A stretch of 64,000 bases of DNA from Bacillota bacterium (GTDB taxonomy: Bacteria; Bacillota; Clostridia; Peptostreptococcales; Anaerovoracaceae), in assembly GCA_022793795.1 (NCBI GenBank), contig JAAWDM010000051.1, positions 1-64,000 of the forward strand, read 5' to 3'. The notes under the pieces were generated by a model. That model searched no databases. It saw nothing but the letters and a program-made list of their open reading frames with translations, and was not told the DNA's origin. Numbering within the stretch: the first letter of the stretch is position 1; each line of letters begins with the position of its first letter. Shown here piece after piece: positions 44,172 through 53,272 of the stretch. Both the position numbers and the translations under genes were made by a program.

Positions 44172-45935
44172 ATGGCTGATTACGGATTGGAAAAACGCTT
44201 TTTTTCCTTTATCCCGATGCCGGTCTGTATTATCAACAGACAAGGTAAAGTGGTGGAAGCCAGCAGCAGGATGGGGGAAGTGTTCCTTTATGATAGAATT
44301 AAAGACGCGGACATTTTTGCTTTGACAGGTATCAAAGTGGGTGATCTTTATGCTGCAGCCGAAAAGGAAGAACACCCTCTTTTAAGCAGGAATGAAAAGA
44401 TATTTAAGTTGATGCTGAACAAGGAGGATTCCACAGATGAGAATTCTCTGTTGACCATTCTGTTTAACGATGTAAGCGGATTGGAGGACTTAAAGGAACG
44501 CTATAATAATGAAAAAAGTTGTATCGCTAAAATTCAAGTGGATAATTACGATGAATTGACCAACAGTACCTCCACCAATATGCGAATCGCCCTATCAGGA
44601 GAAATTGATAAAAAGATTCATGGATGGGGGGCCAAATACAATGCGGCAGTCAATCGGATCAGAAACAATATGTATGTGATGGTCTTTGAACAGCAGTATT
44701 TGGAGAAGTTGATTCAAAATAAATTTGATATATTAGACGATGTGAGAGCTATAGAAAGCGACGCAGATTTTCCGCCTAGCTTAAGTATTGGCGTAGGCGT
44801 AGGCGGCAGAACGCCGGTTCAGACCGAGGCCTATGCTGATGCAGCTTTGGACTTGGCCCTGGGAAGAGGAGGAGACCAGGCAGTTATTAAACGAAATATT
44901 AAAATTGAGTATTTCGGAGGTAAACTGCAAACTGTTGAGAAAAGCAATAAGGGAAAATCCAGAATCGTAGGACACGCATTAAAACAACTGGTAGAACAGG
45001 CCAAAAAGATATTCATCATGGGGCATCAAAATCCAGATATGGATTCCTTCGGCGCGGCACTTGGGATTGCCAGATTTTGCGAATTATATGATAAAAAGGC
45101 CAGCATTGTTATTGAAGATTTTAATGAGACTTTGCAGACCATTTATAATCACGCCAAGGAAAGCGAACTCTACCAGATGATAAGCAATGAAAAAGCTGTG
45201 GCCCAGGCAGATAGCGACAGTTTGGTCATCGTGGTGGACACCCATCGCCCTAGCATCGTTCAATGCAGACAGCTTTTAGAGATTACCGATAAAATCGTAG
45301 TAATTGATCACCATCGCAAAACAGAGGAGTTTATTGAAAATCCGGTGCTTGCCTATATGGAGTCTTATGCTTCATCGACCAGTGAGTTGGTTGCAGAGAT
45401 TTTACAGTATATGGCTAGTAAAAAAAGTGTGATGAAGTTAGAAGCAGAGGCGCTTTTGGCAGGAATGACAATGGATACCAATGGGTTTGCAGTAAAGACA
45501 GGAGTACGTACCTTTGAAGCGGCGGCATGGCTCAGACGCCAAGGGGCAGATACTACAGAGGTCAAACGATTTTTCCAAAGGGATCAGGTAACCTTTCGTA
45601 TTAATTCCAAGGCCCTTGCTGCAGCTAAGTTTTATGAAAACGGCATGGCCATGTCCATCTGCGATGAGGCCCATGCCGATGAGCAGGTGATCTGTGCCCA
45701 GGTGGCAGACCAGCTTTTGACCATAAAGGGAATTCGCGTTTCTTTTGTAATCGGCGCCAACTTGGAAGGAAAAACTGTTATCAGCGCCCGCTCGTTAGGT
45801 GCAGTCAATGTGCAGGTCATCATGGAAAAGTTCAATGGAGGCGGTCATCTGACCACAGCGGCGGCTCAGGTGGATATGCCGAAGGAAGAGGCAGCAGAAA
45901 AGATTATGAAGATGATGGAGGAAATATTACAATGA
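44172..45935 (+). CDS. gdpP: GdpP-type DHH phosphodiesterase, lacking membrane helices
   Basis: A 587-residue protein. PAS-like region at about 10-100 (MPVCIINRQGKVVEAS), a degenerate GGDEF domain at about 115-245 with no GGDEF signature, then DHH (GHQNPDMDS 284-292, VVDTH, DHH 379-381) and DHHA1 (GGGHLTTAAAQ near 561) domains. This is the c-di-AMP phosphodiesterase GdpP plan. The two N-terminal membrane helices of typical GdpP (about 650 residues) are absent, and the AGGAGGG site fixes the start here, so the enzyme looks cytosolic. Overlaps rplI by 4 bp. Confidence 0.9.
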   Translation: MADYGLEKRFFSFIPMPVCIINRQGKVVEASSRMGEVFLYDRIKDADIFALTGIKVGDLYAAAEKEEHPLLSRNEKIFKLMLNKEDSTDENSLLTILFNDVSGLEDLKERYNNEKSCIAKIQVDNYDELTNSTSTNMRIALSGEIDKKIHGWGAKYNAAVNRIRNNMYVMVFEQQYLEKLIQNKFDILDDVRAIESDADFPPSLSIGVGVGGRTPVQTEAYADAALDLALGRGGDQAVIKRNIKIEYFGGKLQTVEKSNKGKSRIVGHALKQLVEQAKKIFIMGHQNPDMDSFGAALGIARFCELYDKKASIVIEDFNETLQTIYNHAKESELYQMISNEKAVAQADSDSLVIVVDTHRPSIVQCRQLLEITDKIVVIDHHRKTEEFIENPVLAYMESYASSTSELVAEILQYMASKKSVMKLEAEALLAGMTMDTNGFAVKTGVRTFEAAAWLRRQGADTTEVKRFFQRDQVTFRINSKALAAAKFYENGMAMSICDEAHADEQVICAQVADQLLTIKGIRVSFVIGANLEGKTVISARSLGAVNVQVIMEKFNGGGHLTTAAAQVDMPKEEAAEKIMKMMEEILQ

Positions 45936-46378
45936 TTGTTATTTTAAATAGAGATGTAAAGGGAACTGGTAAAGCAGGCGATGTGGTAAAGGTCAGCGAC
46001 GGATATGCAAGAAATATGTTGCTACCTAAGGGATATGCCACTGAAGCCACGGATGGAAATATCAGAAATCTGGAAAAGCAGAAAGCCATTGCTGCTGAAA
46101 AGAAGGCAGAAGAAAGGGCAGCAGCTCAGGCCCTGGCTGAAAAGATCAAGGATATCTCTGTGACCATTAAGACTAAGGCAGGAGACGGTGGCAGAATCTT
46201 TGGTTCTATTACCTCTAAGGATATCGCTGACGCAGTGAAGTCCCAGCACAAACTGACTGTGGATAAAAAGAAGATTCAGCTCACAGGGCCGATTAAGCAA
46301 ACAGGGGAGTTACAGGTGGATATTAAACTTTATCCAGAGATTGTTGCCTCTCTGAAAGTTATCATTGTCGCCGAATAA
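45932..46378 (+). CDS. rplI: 50S ribosomal protein L9
   Basis: A 148-residue L9: MIVILNRDVKGTGKAGDVVKVSDGYARNMLLPKG is the RNA-binding N-domain signature, followed by the long connecting helix and the C-terminal domain. ATGA overlap with gdpP. The gdpP-rplI-dnaB order is common in Firmicutes. Confidence 0.98.
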   Translation: MIVILNRDVKGTGKAGDVVKVSDGYARNMLLPKGYATEATDGNIRNLEKQKAIAAEKKAEERAAAQALAEKIKDISVTIKTKAGDGGRIFGSITSKDIADAVKSQHKLTVDKKKIQLTGPIKQTGELQVDIKLYPEIVASLKVIIVAE

Positions 46379-46399
46379 GCAGGCTGTCAGGAGGCAAAC

Positions 46400-47719
46400 A
46401 TGGTAGAGAGAATTCCGCCCCATAATGAAGAGGCAGAACGATGCGTTCTCGGCGCAGCTATGCTGAGTAAAGACGCGCTTTATGATGTGATTGAAGAGGT
46501 TACGGCAGATGAGTTCTATAATGAAAGCCATCGGGAAATTTTTCGGGCTATCATGGATCTATATAGAGAGAACGCGCCTGTGGATATGCTGACCACCTGC
46601 GAGAAGTTGAAGAGCAAGAAGGCTCTTGACATGGTTGGCGGCAGAGCGTATATCGCAACTTTAACCACTGAAGTGCCTACAACTACCAATGCAGGGGAAT
46701 ATGCCAAAATCGTATCGGAAAAAGCGGCGCTGCGTCAGCTCATTGGCGCTGCTGAGGAGATTATGGACAAGGGGTACGATGGAAAGGACGATGCCAAAGA
46801 GGTACTTAACTTTGCGGAGGCAAGTATCTTTCAGATTGGTCAAAAGCGCCAAAAAAACGACTATACCCAGATTCAGGATATTTTGCTCAAAAATGTAGAG
46901 ATTATTGATGAGGCTTCTAAGAATCAGGGAAAAGTGGTGGGAATTCCCACTGGATTTAAAGACCTAGATGAGAAGACTTCCGGCCTCCATCGCTCTGACT
47001 TGATTATTCTGGCAGCAAGACCGGCCATGGGAAAGACAGCCTTTGCTTTAAATATCGCCCAGCAGACAGCGGTAAAGGCAGGCTCTTCCGTATTGATTTT
47101 CAGCTTGGAGATGTCCAAGGAACAGCTGGGGCAAAGACTTTTAGCCATTCAGGCCCGTGTGGAGATGCAGAAGCTAAAGACAGGAACTTTAGATAGAAAA
47201 GATTGGGACAGGCTAAATATGGCTCTGGATGAACTGCATAGTTCTAAGATTTTCATTGATGATACACCTGGCATTTCTATTATGGAGATGCGAAACAAGT
47301 GCAGGCGGTTAAAGGCAGAGCATGGGCTGGATTTAGTGGTCATCGACTATCTACAGCTCATGCAGTTTGATGGAAGAGCCGATAGCCGGCAGCAGGAAAT
47401 CAGCGCAATTTCCAGACATCTAAAACTTTTGGCAAGAGAAATGGATTGTCCAGTTATCGTCCTTTCCCAGCTTTCCCGTGCGCCGGAAATGCGTCAGGAT
47501 CACAGACCGATTTTATCCGATTTGAGAGAATCTGGCTCCATTGAGCAGGATGCGGATATCGTTATTTTCTTATATCGAGATGATTACTATAATCCAGACA
47601 ACACAGAAAAACATGGAATCTGTGAGGTGAATATCGCCAAGCATAGAAGCGGCCCGACGGATAAGATTGAACTTACATGGGTTGAGCGTTACACCAAGTT
47701 CAGCGATAAGGCGCTTTAG
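46400..47719 (+). CDS. dnaB: Replicative DNA helicase DnaB/DnaC
   Basis: A 439-residue hexameric helicase. N-terminal domain PPHNEEAERCVLGAAML; RecA-like core with Walker A ARPAMGKTAFALNIA, SLEMSKEQLGQRLL, Walker B LVVIDYLQLM and QEISAISRHLKLLAREM. It unwinds DNA at the fork and needs a loader at the origin. The next gene is an unusual DnaD/loader-domain protein. Confidence 0.98.
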   Translation: MVERIPPHNEEAERCVLGAAMLSKDALYDVIEEVTADEFYNESHREIFRAIMDLYRENAPVDMLTTCEKLKSKKALDMVGGRAYIATLTTEVPTTTNAGEYAKIVSEKAALRQLIGAAEEIMDKGYDGKDDAKEVLNFAEASIFQIGQKRQKNDYTQIQDILLKNVEIIDEASKNQGKVVGIPTGFKDLDEKTSGLHRSDLIILAARPAMGKTAFALNIAQQTAVKAGSSVLIFSLEMSKEQLGQRLLAIQARVEMQKLKTGTLDRKDWDRLNMALDELHSSKIFIDDTPGISIMEMRNKCRRLKAEHGLDLVVIDYLQLMQFDGRADSRQQEISAISRHLKLLAREMDCPVIVLSQLSRAPEMRQDHRPILSDLRESGSIEQDADIVIFLYRDDYYNPDNTEKHGICEVNIAKHRSGPTDKIELTWVERYTKFSDKAL

Positions 47720-47746
47720 AAAAATTTTGCATAATGGAGAAAAGCA

Positions 47747-49015
47747 ATGAGTTTTATCAGAAGCAAGAGTAGAGAATTCTACCTTCTGACCAGTGACATT
47801 GAAAATATCTTTCTAAATGAATATATGCCGGCAGCGCCAGGGGATTTTGTAAAGGTTTATCTGTTTGGACTGATGTATGGACAGCACCAGATGGAAATGA
47901 GCCATGAAAAGATGGCGAAATTGCTTCGTATTTCTAAAGAAACGGTGGCTCAGGCGTGGAACTATTGGGCTGATATGAAGGTGGTAAAAAAGCATCTTAA
48001 AGGAAACAATGGTTTGCTGGATTATGATATAGAATTTGTCAATCTACGGGAGCAGATGTATGCAGGTTCGGATTCGGAACTGAAGGAAGAGACGCCATCC
48101 CTGAACGATGTACAGGCGCTCATACAGAACCAGGATTTGAAAATGTTGATTGCAGATGTTGAAAGAATTACAGGTAGAATTCTTTCCCCGAAAGAAACAC
48201 AGGAAATCTATTCATGGATTCAGGATTTCGACGCTGGCTCAGAACTGATTTGTTATGCTTTTACATATTGTTATCGGCGAGGAAAGACCAATATAAACTA
48301 TGTCTCTAAAGTGGTAGAACAGTGGAGCAAACAAGGGTTTCAGACAGAAGAGGACGCCAAAAGATATTTGGAAGAAGTGGAAAGCAGATATGCGGTACAC
48401 AAACGGGTATTGCAGGCTTTAGGTTTGAACCGCGGAGCCACAGAAGCAGAAAAGCAGATGATGAACGTCTGGTTTGACGAGATGCATTTTAACATGGAGC
48501 GTGTTTTGGAAGCATGTAGCAGAACCATTTCCATCTCCAATCCTAATCTCCGTTATGTAAATAAGATATTGGAGAATTGGTATCAGGAAGCGAAGAATGA
48601 CGGAAGGGATGTAAATAAGAAGGTAACAGTTACACAGACTGTTTTAAATAAATATTATGAATTTCTCCGGAAAAAGGCGGAACGAGAGGCACAGGAGCGG
48701 AAAGAAGAAATTTACCGCTTGATTCCGCGGATTGAAGAAATCGATAAGCAGATTGGAGAACTGGGAGCTAATATTTCCAGAAATCTGTTGTCTGGCCGGG
48801 ACCAACAGACCCTTTCAAAGAGCAGAAAGCAGATGGAGAGCCTGGAAGGGGAACGAGCGGTTCTATTGACAGAAAATAATTTTAACATAGATTATACAGA
48901 CATAAAATATGCTTGCGAATTGTGCAAGGATACTGGTATGACAGAAGACGGACTGCGTTGTTCCTGCGTAGCAAGAAGGACAGAAGAGGCAGAAGTATGG
49001 CAAAAAACAAACTAA
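47747..49015 (+). CDS. DnaD-like primosomal protein fused to a helicase-loader N-terminal domain
   Basis: A 422-residue protein. Residues 1 to about 100 resemble the DnaD winged-helix domain, and two DnaD-type helical domains follow (VQALIQNQDLKMLIADVERITGRILSPKETQEIYSW and the LNRGATEAEKQMMNVWFDEMHFNMERVLEAC region). From about 315 the character changes: KKAEREAQERKEEIYRLIPRIEEIDKQIGELG, a coiled coil, then CELCKDTG and CSC (Cys 390, 393, 405, 407). That is the pattern of the N-terminal region of clostridial DnaC-type loaders, whose AAA+ ATPase should follow but is absent. Confidence 0.82.
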   Translation: MSFIRSKSREFYLLTSDIENIFLNEYMPAAPGDFVKVYLFGLMYGQHQMEMSHEKMAKLLRISKETVAQAWNYWADMKVVKKHLKGNNGLLDYDIEFVNLREQMYAGSDSELKEETPSLNDVQALIQNQDLKMLIADVERITGRILSPKETQEIYSWIQDFDAGSELICYAFTYCYRRGKTNINYVSKVVEQWSKQGFQTEEDAKRYLEEVESRYAVHKRVLQALGLNRGATEAEKQMMNVWFDEMHFNMERVLEACSRTISISNPNLRYVNKILENWYQEAKNDGRDVNKKVTVTQTVLNKYYEFLRKKAEREAQERKEEIYRLIPRIEEIDKQIGELGANISRNLLSGRDQQTLSKSRKQMESLEGERAVLLTENNFNIDYTDIKYACELCKDTGMTEDGLRCSCVARRTEEAEVWQKTN

Positions 49016-50691
49016 AATCAAAAAAATCTAAAAATACACATAAATCGTCCCCAAAGGGAGAATTTCAAAAACAAAAGAAAGAACCCAAAGACGATAAGAC
49101 AGTGGACATGCCAAAGAGCCGCCTAAAGGAACGGGGAGATTTTTTCGTGGATCTGGGAGCTGCCGTTATTTATGGTATGGATGAAATCTGTGATGAAATC
49201 GGCGATATTGGCAAGGCTGGTGCAGAGGATATTATCAATGTAGCGGCAGGGCTTGTCTTTATTTACGATAAACTAGCAGACTTAATCGGTTGGATTGTAG
49301 GTAAGACCTTTATCCAAATTGTGAGAAAAGTCCATGACGGCCGCATGAAGATGCAGCGGTATAGGGCAGAAATCCTAAAGACAGGGCTGGCATTTTTGGT
49401 AGCAGCCACAGGTATTACGGCGCTGTTTGCGTCCATTACTGATTATGAATATGCTTACCACGGCAGAACCTTGGGAATTGTCAGCGAGCAGCAGGATGTC
49501 ATAGAGATTTTAGATATGGTAGGCGAGGAACTTACCAAGGAATATGGCTCCAACGTTTCCATCGATGCAAAGACGGATATTACCTTTAAACCCGTTATTT
49601 CCTATGGAAAGGAAATCGATGATGCAGATACTGTATTGAAAAGATTCACATATATGGGCGATATCCAGGCCCAGGCTTATGCCATTTATGCCAATGGAGA
49701 ACTTTTGGCAATTGTAGAGAGCCAGAAGGTAGCCCAGGATTTATTGGATCAGATTTTGCAGGATTATCTGAAAGACGACGATAGAACAGAGTATGAATAC
49801 GTGGGTTTTGCAGAGGAAATTAAAATTCAGCCCTATAACACCACTTTGGCCAATGTGACCAGTAAAGCGTCTGCATATAAAAAGATTAAAAACGGCGGAC
49901 AGGAAGAACGGTCTTATGAGGTGGAAGCAGGGGATACCCTGTCAGGTATCTGTGAGAAGTTGGACGTTAGTCTGGAAGAGTTAAAGGATATGAATCCAGG
50001 TCTTGACGAGGATGTAACCCTTCATTTAGGCGACAAATTTGTCATTACAGAAGAGGTCCCTCTTTTAACAGTAGAGACCGTGGAGGTAGCCACATATGCT
50101 GAAACAGTTAAGTATGAAACAAAACATAAAAAGTCGGATAGTTATTATGAAGGGGAAGAGATTGTAACCAGAGAAGGTAAAAATGGAAAGGCCAGAGTAA
50201 CAGCCAGGTTGACCAAACATAATGGAAAGACCGTAGAAAAGGATGTTTTGGAGACCAAGATTATTCAGGAGCCAGTAGATAAGATTGTGGTGGAGGGCAC
50301 TAAGAAAGTGCCGCCAAAGAAGGGAACCGGTTCCTTCATTAGACCTGTAAACGTGCCGGTATATTCGGGCTATGGATGGAGATGGGGTCGTATGCATTAT
50401 GGTATTGACCTTTCCACTTCTGTAGGTACGCCGATTTATGCTGCTGACGGCGGTACGGTTACGCTGGCTGGCACCTATTATGGTTATGGGCTGACGGTTA
50501 TCATTGACCATGGCGGCGGATACACCACTCTGTATGGTCATTGCAGCGCCCTTTACGTTTCCGCTGGTCAGCAGGTTTACCAAGGACAACATATTGCGGC
50601 AGTAGGAAATACAGGAAATAGTACCGGGCCGCATTGTCATTTTGAAATTAAGAAAAACGGCGTCAATGTAAATCCGTCGGATTATGTATAA
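48997..50691 (+). CDS. Membrane-anchored M23 endopeptidase with LysM and G5 domains
   Basis: A protein of 564 residues from ATG 48997 (GAAGAGG upstream), overlapping the previous gene by 19 bp. Basic cytoplasmic N-terminus, one membrane helix at about 127-147, an extracytoplasmic region, LysM at 307-351, a G5-like domain at about 352-438 and the M23 domain at 455-564. Zinc ligands His467, Asp471 and His548 (HCH) are intact, so it should cleave peptidoglycan cross-bridges. Context with yabP, yabQ and divIC suggests envelope remodelling in growth or sporulation. Confidence 0.9.
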   Translation: MAKNKLKSKKSKNTHKSSPKGEFQKQKKEPKDDKTVDMPKSRLKERGDFFVDLGAAVIYGMDEICDEIGDIGKAGAEDIINVAAGLVFIYDKLADLIGWIVGKTFIQIVRKVHDGRMKMQRYRAEILKTGLAFLVAATGITALFASITDYEYAYHGRTLGIVSEQQDVIEILDMVGEELTKEYGSNVSIDAKTDITFKPVISYGKEIDDADTVLKRFTYMGDIQAQAYAIYANGELLAIVESQKVAQDLLDQILQDYLKDDDRTEYEYVGFAEEIKIQPYNTTLANVTSKASAYKKIKNGGQEERSYEVEAGDTLSGICEKLDVSLEELKDMNPGLDEDVTLHLGDKFVITEEVPLLTVETVEVATYAETVKYETKHKKSDSYYEGEEIVTREGKNGKARVTARLTKHNGKTVEKDVLETKIIQEPVDKIVVEGTKKVPPKKGTGSFIRPVNVPVYSGYGWRWGRMHYGIDLSTSVGTPIYAADGGTVTLAGTYYGYGLTVIIDHGGGYTTLYGHCSALYVSAGQQVYQGQHIAAVGNTGNSTGPHCHFEIKKNGVNVNPSDYV

Positions 50692-50786
50692 AGGATATGT
50701 GCAGGGCAGTTCTGAACTGGCCTGCATTTCCATATAATCTATTGGAGCAATGCTCCAAACCTATGGGAAAGAAAGGAGCAGATTAT

Positions 50787-51050
50787 ATGGATAATCATCA
50801 TATCGGAATCGATAATCGGGAAAAGATCACGATTACCCAGGTACTGGATGTAGATGCCTTCGATGAGGAGACCCTTTGGGCCAACTTGGTGGAAGGTGGA
50901 ATCGAAATTACAGGGGAGAAGCTGAATATAGAGAAATTGGATTTACAGGAAGGGTTGCTGATCGTAACAGGAAGAATCTCTTCACTAGCCTATACAGATA
51001 AGAAGAATAAGGAAAAGAAGCGCATATTTGGCGGCTTGCTGGGAAAATGA
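50787..51050 (+). CDS. yabP: Sporulation protein YabP
   Basis: A protein of 87 residues from ATG 50787 (AAAGGAG upstream). IGIDNREKITITQVLDVDAFDEETLWANLVEGGIEITGEKLNIEKLDLQEGLLIVTGRI is the YabP/YqfC family pattern of small spore-coat-assembly proteins. Followed by yabQ with a 4-bp overlap, the conserved sporulation pair, so the organism probably forms endospores. Confidence 0.93.
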   Translation: MDNHHIGIDNREKITITQVLDVDAFDEETLWANLVEGGIEITGEKLNIEKLDLQEGLLIVTGRISSLAYTDKKNKEKKRIFGGLLGK

Positions 51051-51454
51051 CGGCGCTGATTGAAAAACAGCTGGTAATCATGGGCGTCATGGTGTACTGC
51101 GGGCTGACAGCGGGATTGGTGAATCATACAGTCTTTGTATTCCGTAAACGGTTTGTCAAAAATAAATGGTGCAGTGGTCTCATACAGATTTTAGGGCTTT
51201 TGCTTACTGGTTGGTGTATCGGAGAGTTTCTTTACTATAGCAGCTACGGAAAAATTACTGGTCTGGGAGTCGGAAGTTTTTTTGTAGGACTGTGGATATG
51301 GAAAAAGCTTTTATGTAGGGATACAAAAGATGGGGAGAAACAATGGCGAAAAAAGGAAGCAGACTCAGAGAATTCGAAAAGAACAATCGGGTATTGGATA
51401 TTACCAATACGCAGCAGGAACGCCAAAAAAAGAAAAGCACAGGAAAAAAAGTGA
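51047..51454 (+). CDS. yabQ: Spore cortex biosynthesis protein YabQ
   Basis: A 135-residue membrane protein with about three helices in the first 85 residues (LVIMGVMVYCGLTAGLVNHT, LIQILGLLLTGWCIGEFLYY, GVGSFFVGLWIW), as in YabQ. Its last 37 codons overlap the divIC gene out of frame by 112 bp, and this tail (RRKKEADSENSKRTIGYW-like) is low in conservation value. The tail may be an artefact of a lost stop or a real overlapping frame. Confidence 0.85.
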   Translation: MTALIEKQLVIMGVMVYCGLTAGLVNHTVFVFRKRFVKNKWCSGLIQILGLLLTGWCIGEFLYYSSYGKITGLGVGSFFVGLWIWKKLLCRDTKDGEKQWRKKEADSENSKRTIGYWILPIRSRNAKKRKAQEKK

Positions 51455-51780
51455 AAACGGGAAATCCATCCGAGCAGGGAAAGAAACCATTGAATTTGGT
51501 TAAACTGGTCGGAATTGGGGTTTCCCTGGTTTTCGTTATGGTTGTAGCCATATCCATTAAAAATATTTATGACCTTAAGGTTAGAGAGAGCGCGTTGCTG
51601 GACAAGCATCAGGAACTATTAAAGATAGAGGAGACCCTAAAACTGGAATTGGAAAATGTCAATTCTGATGCATATATCGAGGAGCAGGCGCGGAAAGAAT
51701 TGAAATTGATTAAGGGAAACGAGTTGATTTTCCACTTTTCCGATGAACCGATGAAAAAGGATAGTAAAAAGGATGACTGA
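51343..51780 (+). CDS. divIC: Septum formation initiator DivIC/FtsB
   Basis: A 145-residue bitopic protein: basic cytoplasmic part, one helix (LVGIGVSLVFVMVVAISI, about 53-70), then a coiled coil (ALLDKHQELLKIEETLKLELENV) and EEQARKELKLIKGNELIFHF, the FtsB/DivIC motif. GGGGAGA precedes ATG 51343. Part of the FtsL-DivIC-DivIB division complex. The yabP-yabQ-divIC order matches Bacillus. Confidence 0.92.
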   Translation: MAKKGSRLREFEKNNRVLDITNTQQERQKKKSTGKKVKTGNPSEQGKKPLNLVKLVGIGVSLVFVMVVAISIKNIYDLKVRESALLDKHQELLKIEETLKLELENVNSDAYIEEQARKELKLIKGNELIFHFSDEPMKKDSKKDD

Positions 51781-52375
51781 ATTTAAAAAGCTGAAGATTG
51801 AGCAGGTTATTGTAGTAGAGGGGCGGGATGATACCAATGCGGTTTTACGGGCTATTGACGGTATGACCATTGAAACCCACGGTTTTGGAATTCGAAGGGA
51901 GACATGGAATATTTTAGAGAAAGCCTATGAAGAGAAAGGGCTCATTATCTTTACAGACCCTGATTTCAGCGGTGAGGAAATTCGCAGAAAGCTGACAGCC
52001 AGATTTCCTAATAGCGGCCAGGCATTTCTCACCCGCAGAGAGGCGGAAAAGAAGGGAGACATCGGTATTGAAAACGCTAGACCGGAGGATATTGCCGCAG
52101 CCATCAGCAAGGTACATTTTATTAGCCCTAAAGGCAAAGACAGGGGAGGGAGCCAGACGTGCATAGACAGGGAAGCAGATTCCCCAGTGTTCGCGGAGAC
52201 TGACCTGATTGCAGCAGGACTTTTGGGCGGAGACCAGGCGCGGGCCCGAAGGGAGGCCCTGGGTGCGGTTTTAGGCATTGGCTATGGAAACGGCAAGGCT
52301 TTTTTGAAAAAACTAAATCAGTTTCATATCAGCCGTAAAGAATTTGAAGAGGCCCTGAAAGGATTAGAAGAATGA
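51773..52375 (+). CDS. rnmV: Ribonuclease M5
   Basis: A 200-residue Toprim protein: VIVVEGRDDTNAVLRAI (catalytic Glu), IIFTDPDFSGEEIRRKL (DxD) and the RnmV-specific SPKGKDRGGSQTCIDREADSPVF and HISRKEFEEAL regions. It matures 5S rRNA in Gram-positive bacteria. Overlaps divIC by 8 bp and rsmA by 4 bp; rnmV-rsmA is a conserved pair. Confidence 0.94.
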   Translation: MTEFKKLKIEQVIVVEGRDDTNAVLRAIDGMTIETHGFGIRRETWNILEKAYEEKGLIIFTDPDFSGEEIRRKLTARFPNSGQAFLTRREAEKKGDIGIENARPEDIAAAISKVHFISPKGKDRGGSQTCIDREADSPVFAETDLIAAGLLGGDQARARREALGAVLGIGYGNGKAFLKKLNQFHISRKEFEEALKGLEE

Positions 52376-53238
52376 AGTTATATCAGCCATCTACGGTGAA
52401 TGAACTTAGAAACCGTTATGGATTTAAAATCACCAAGAGTTTGGGACAGAATTTTTTGACGGACAAACATATTATAGATCAAATCATTGATAGCGCAGAT
52501 ATCCAGCCTGACGATTTAGTGATTGAAATCGGACCTGGGCTGGGCGTTATTACCTATGAGGCGGCCCAGAAGGCTAAGCGAGTCATCGCCATAGAGATCG
52601 ATAAGAATCTGCTTCCCATACTCCATGAAACCTTGGGAGAACTGGAACATGTTACGGTACTGAATCAAGATATTTTGAAAAGCGACGTCAATGAAATCAT
52701 TACAGCCGTTAAGGAGCAGGAGCATATCGGTGGTGTGAAAATCATAGGAAATCTGCCGTATTATATTACCACGCCAATCGTTATGAAGTTGCTTGAGGAA
52801 GGCGTGGATGCAGACAGTATCACTGTAATGATGCAAAAGGAGGTGGCGGAGCGAATCCAGTCGTCGCCAGGAAAAAAGACCTATGGGGCAATTTCGGTGG
52901 CAGTTCAATATTACTGTCAGGTTGAAATGGTGGCAAAAGTACCAAGAGACGTATTCATTCCGCAGCCCAATGTGGATTCTGCTGTACTTCGGTTACTTCT
53001 CCGAAAGGAGAAACCGGTTGAGCTTTTGGATGAAGCCATGTTTTTTGCATGTATACGGGCAGGATTTGGACAGCGGAGAAAAACACTTCTCAATTCGCTG
53101 ACAGGCGTCAAGGGGATGACGAAAGGTTTAGCAGAGGAAGCACTATCAGAAGCGAAGATTGAACCGACTAGAAGAGGGGAAACCTTGGATTTAGAAGAAT
53201 TTGCAGCACTGTCTAACGCAGTTACACGGAGATTATGA
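52372..53238 (+). CDS. rsmA: 16S rRNA dimethyladenosine transferase
   Basis: A 288-residue KsgA enzyme. FKITKSLGQNFLTDKHIIDQII, the SAM motif VIEIGPGLGVITYEAA and the catalytic NLPYYITTPIV are all present; the C-terminal helical domain has FIPQPNVDSAVLRLL and RAGFGQRRKTLLNSL. Methylates A1518 and A1519 of 16S rRNA. Confidence 0.98.
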   Translation: MKLYQPSTVNELRNRYGFKITKSLGQNFLTDKHIIDQIIDSADIQPDDLVIEIGPGLGVITYEAAQKAKRVIAIEIDKNLLPILHETLGELEHVTVLNQDILKSDVNEIITAVKEQEHIGGVKIIGNLPYYITTPIVMKLLEEGVDADSITVMMQKEVAERIQSSPGKKTYGAISVAVQYYCQVEMVAKVPRDVFIPQPNVDSAVLRLLLRKEKPVELLDEAMFFACIRAGFGQRRKTLLNSLTGVKGMTKGLAEEALSEAKIEPTRRGETLDLEEFAALSNAVTRRL

Positions 53239-53272
53239 AGAAATAAGGGAATTAGGGGAGGATATGAGATCA

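Noticed and set aside
50065-50733. 222-codon open frame antisense to the M23 peptidase
   Set aside because: Covers a conserved M23 domain on the opposite strand and has no motif of its own.
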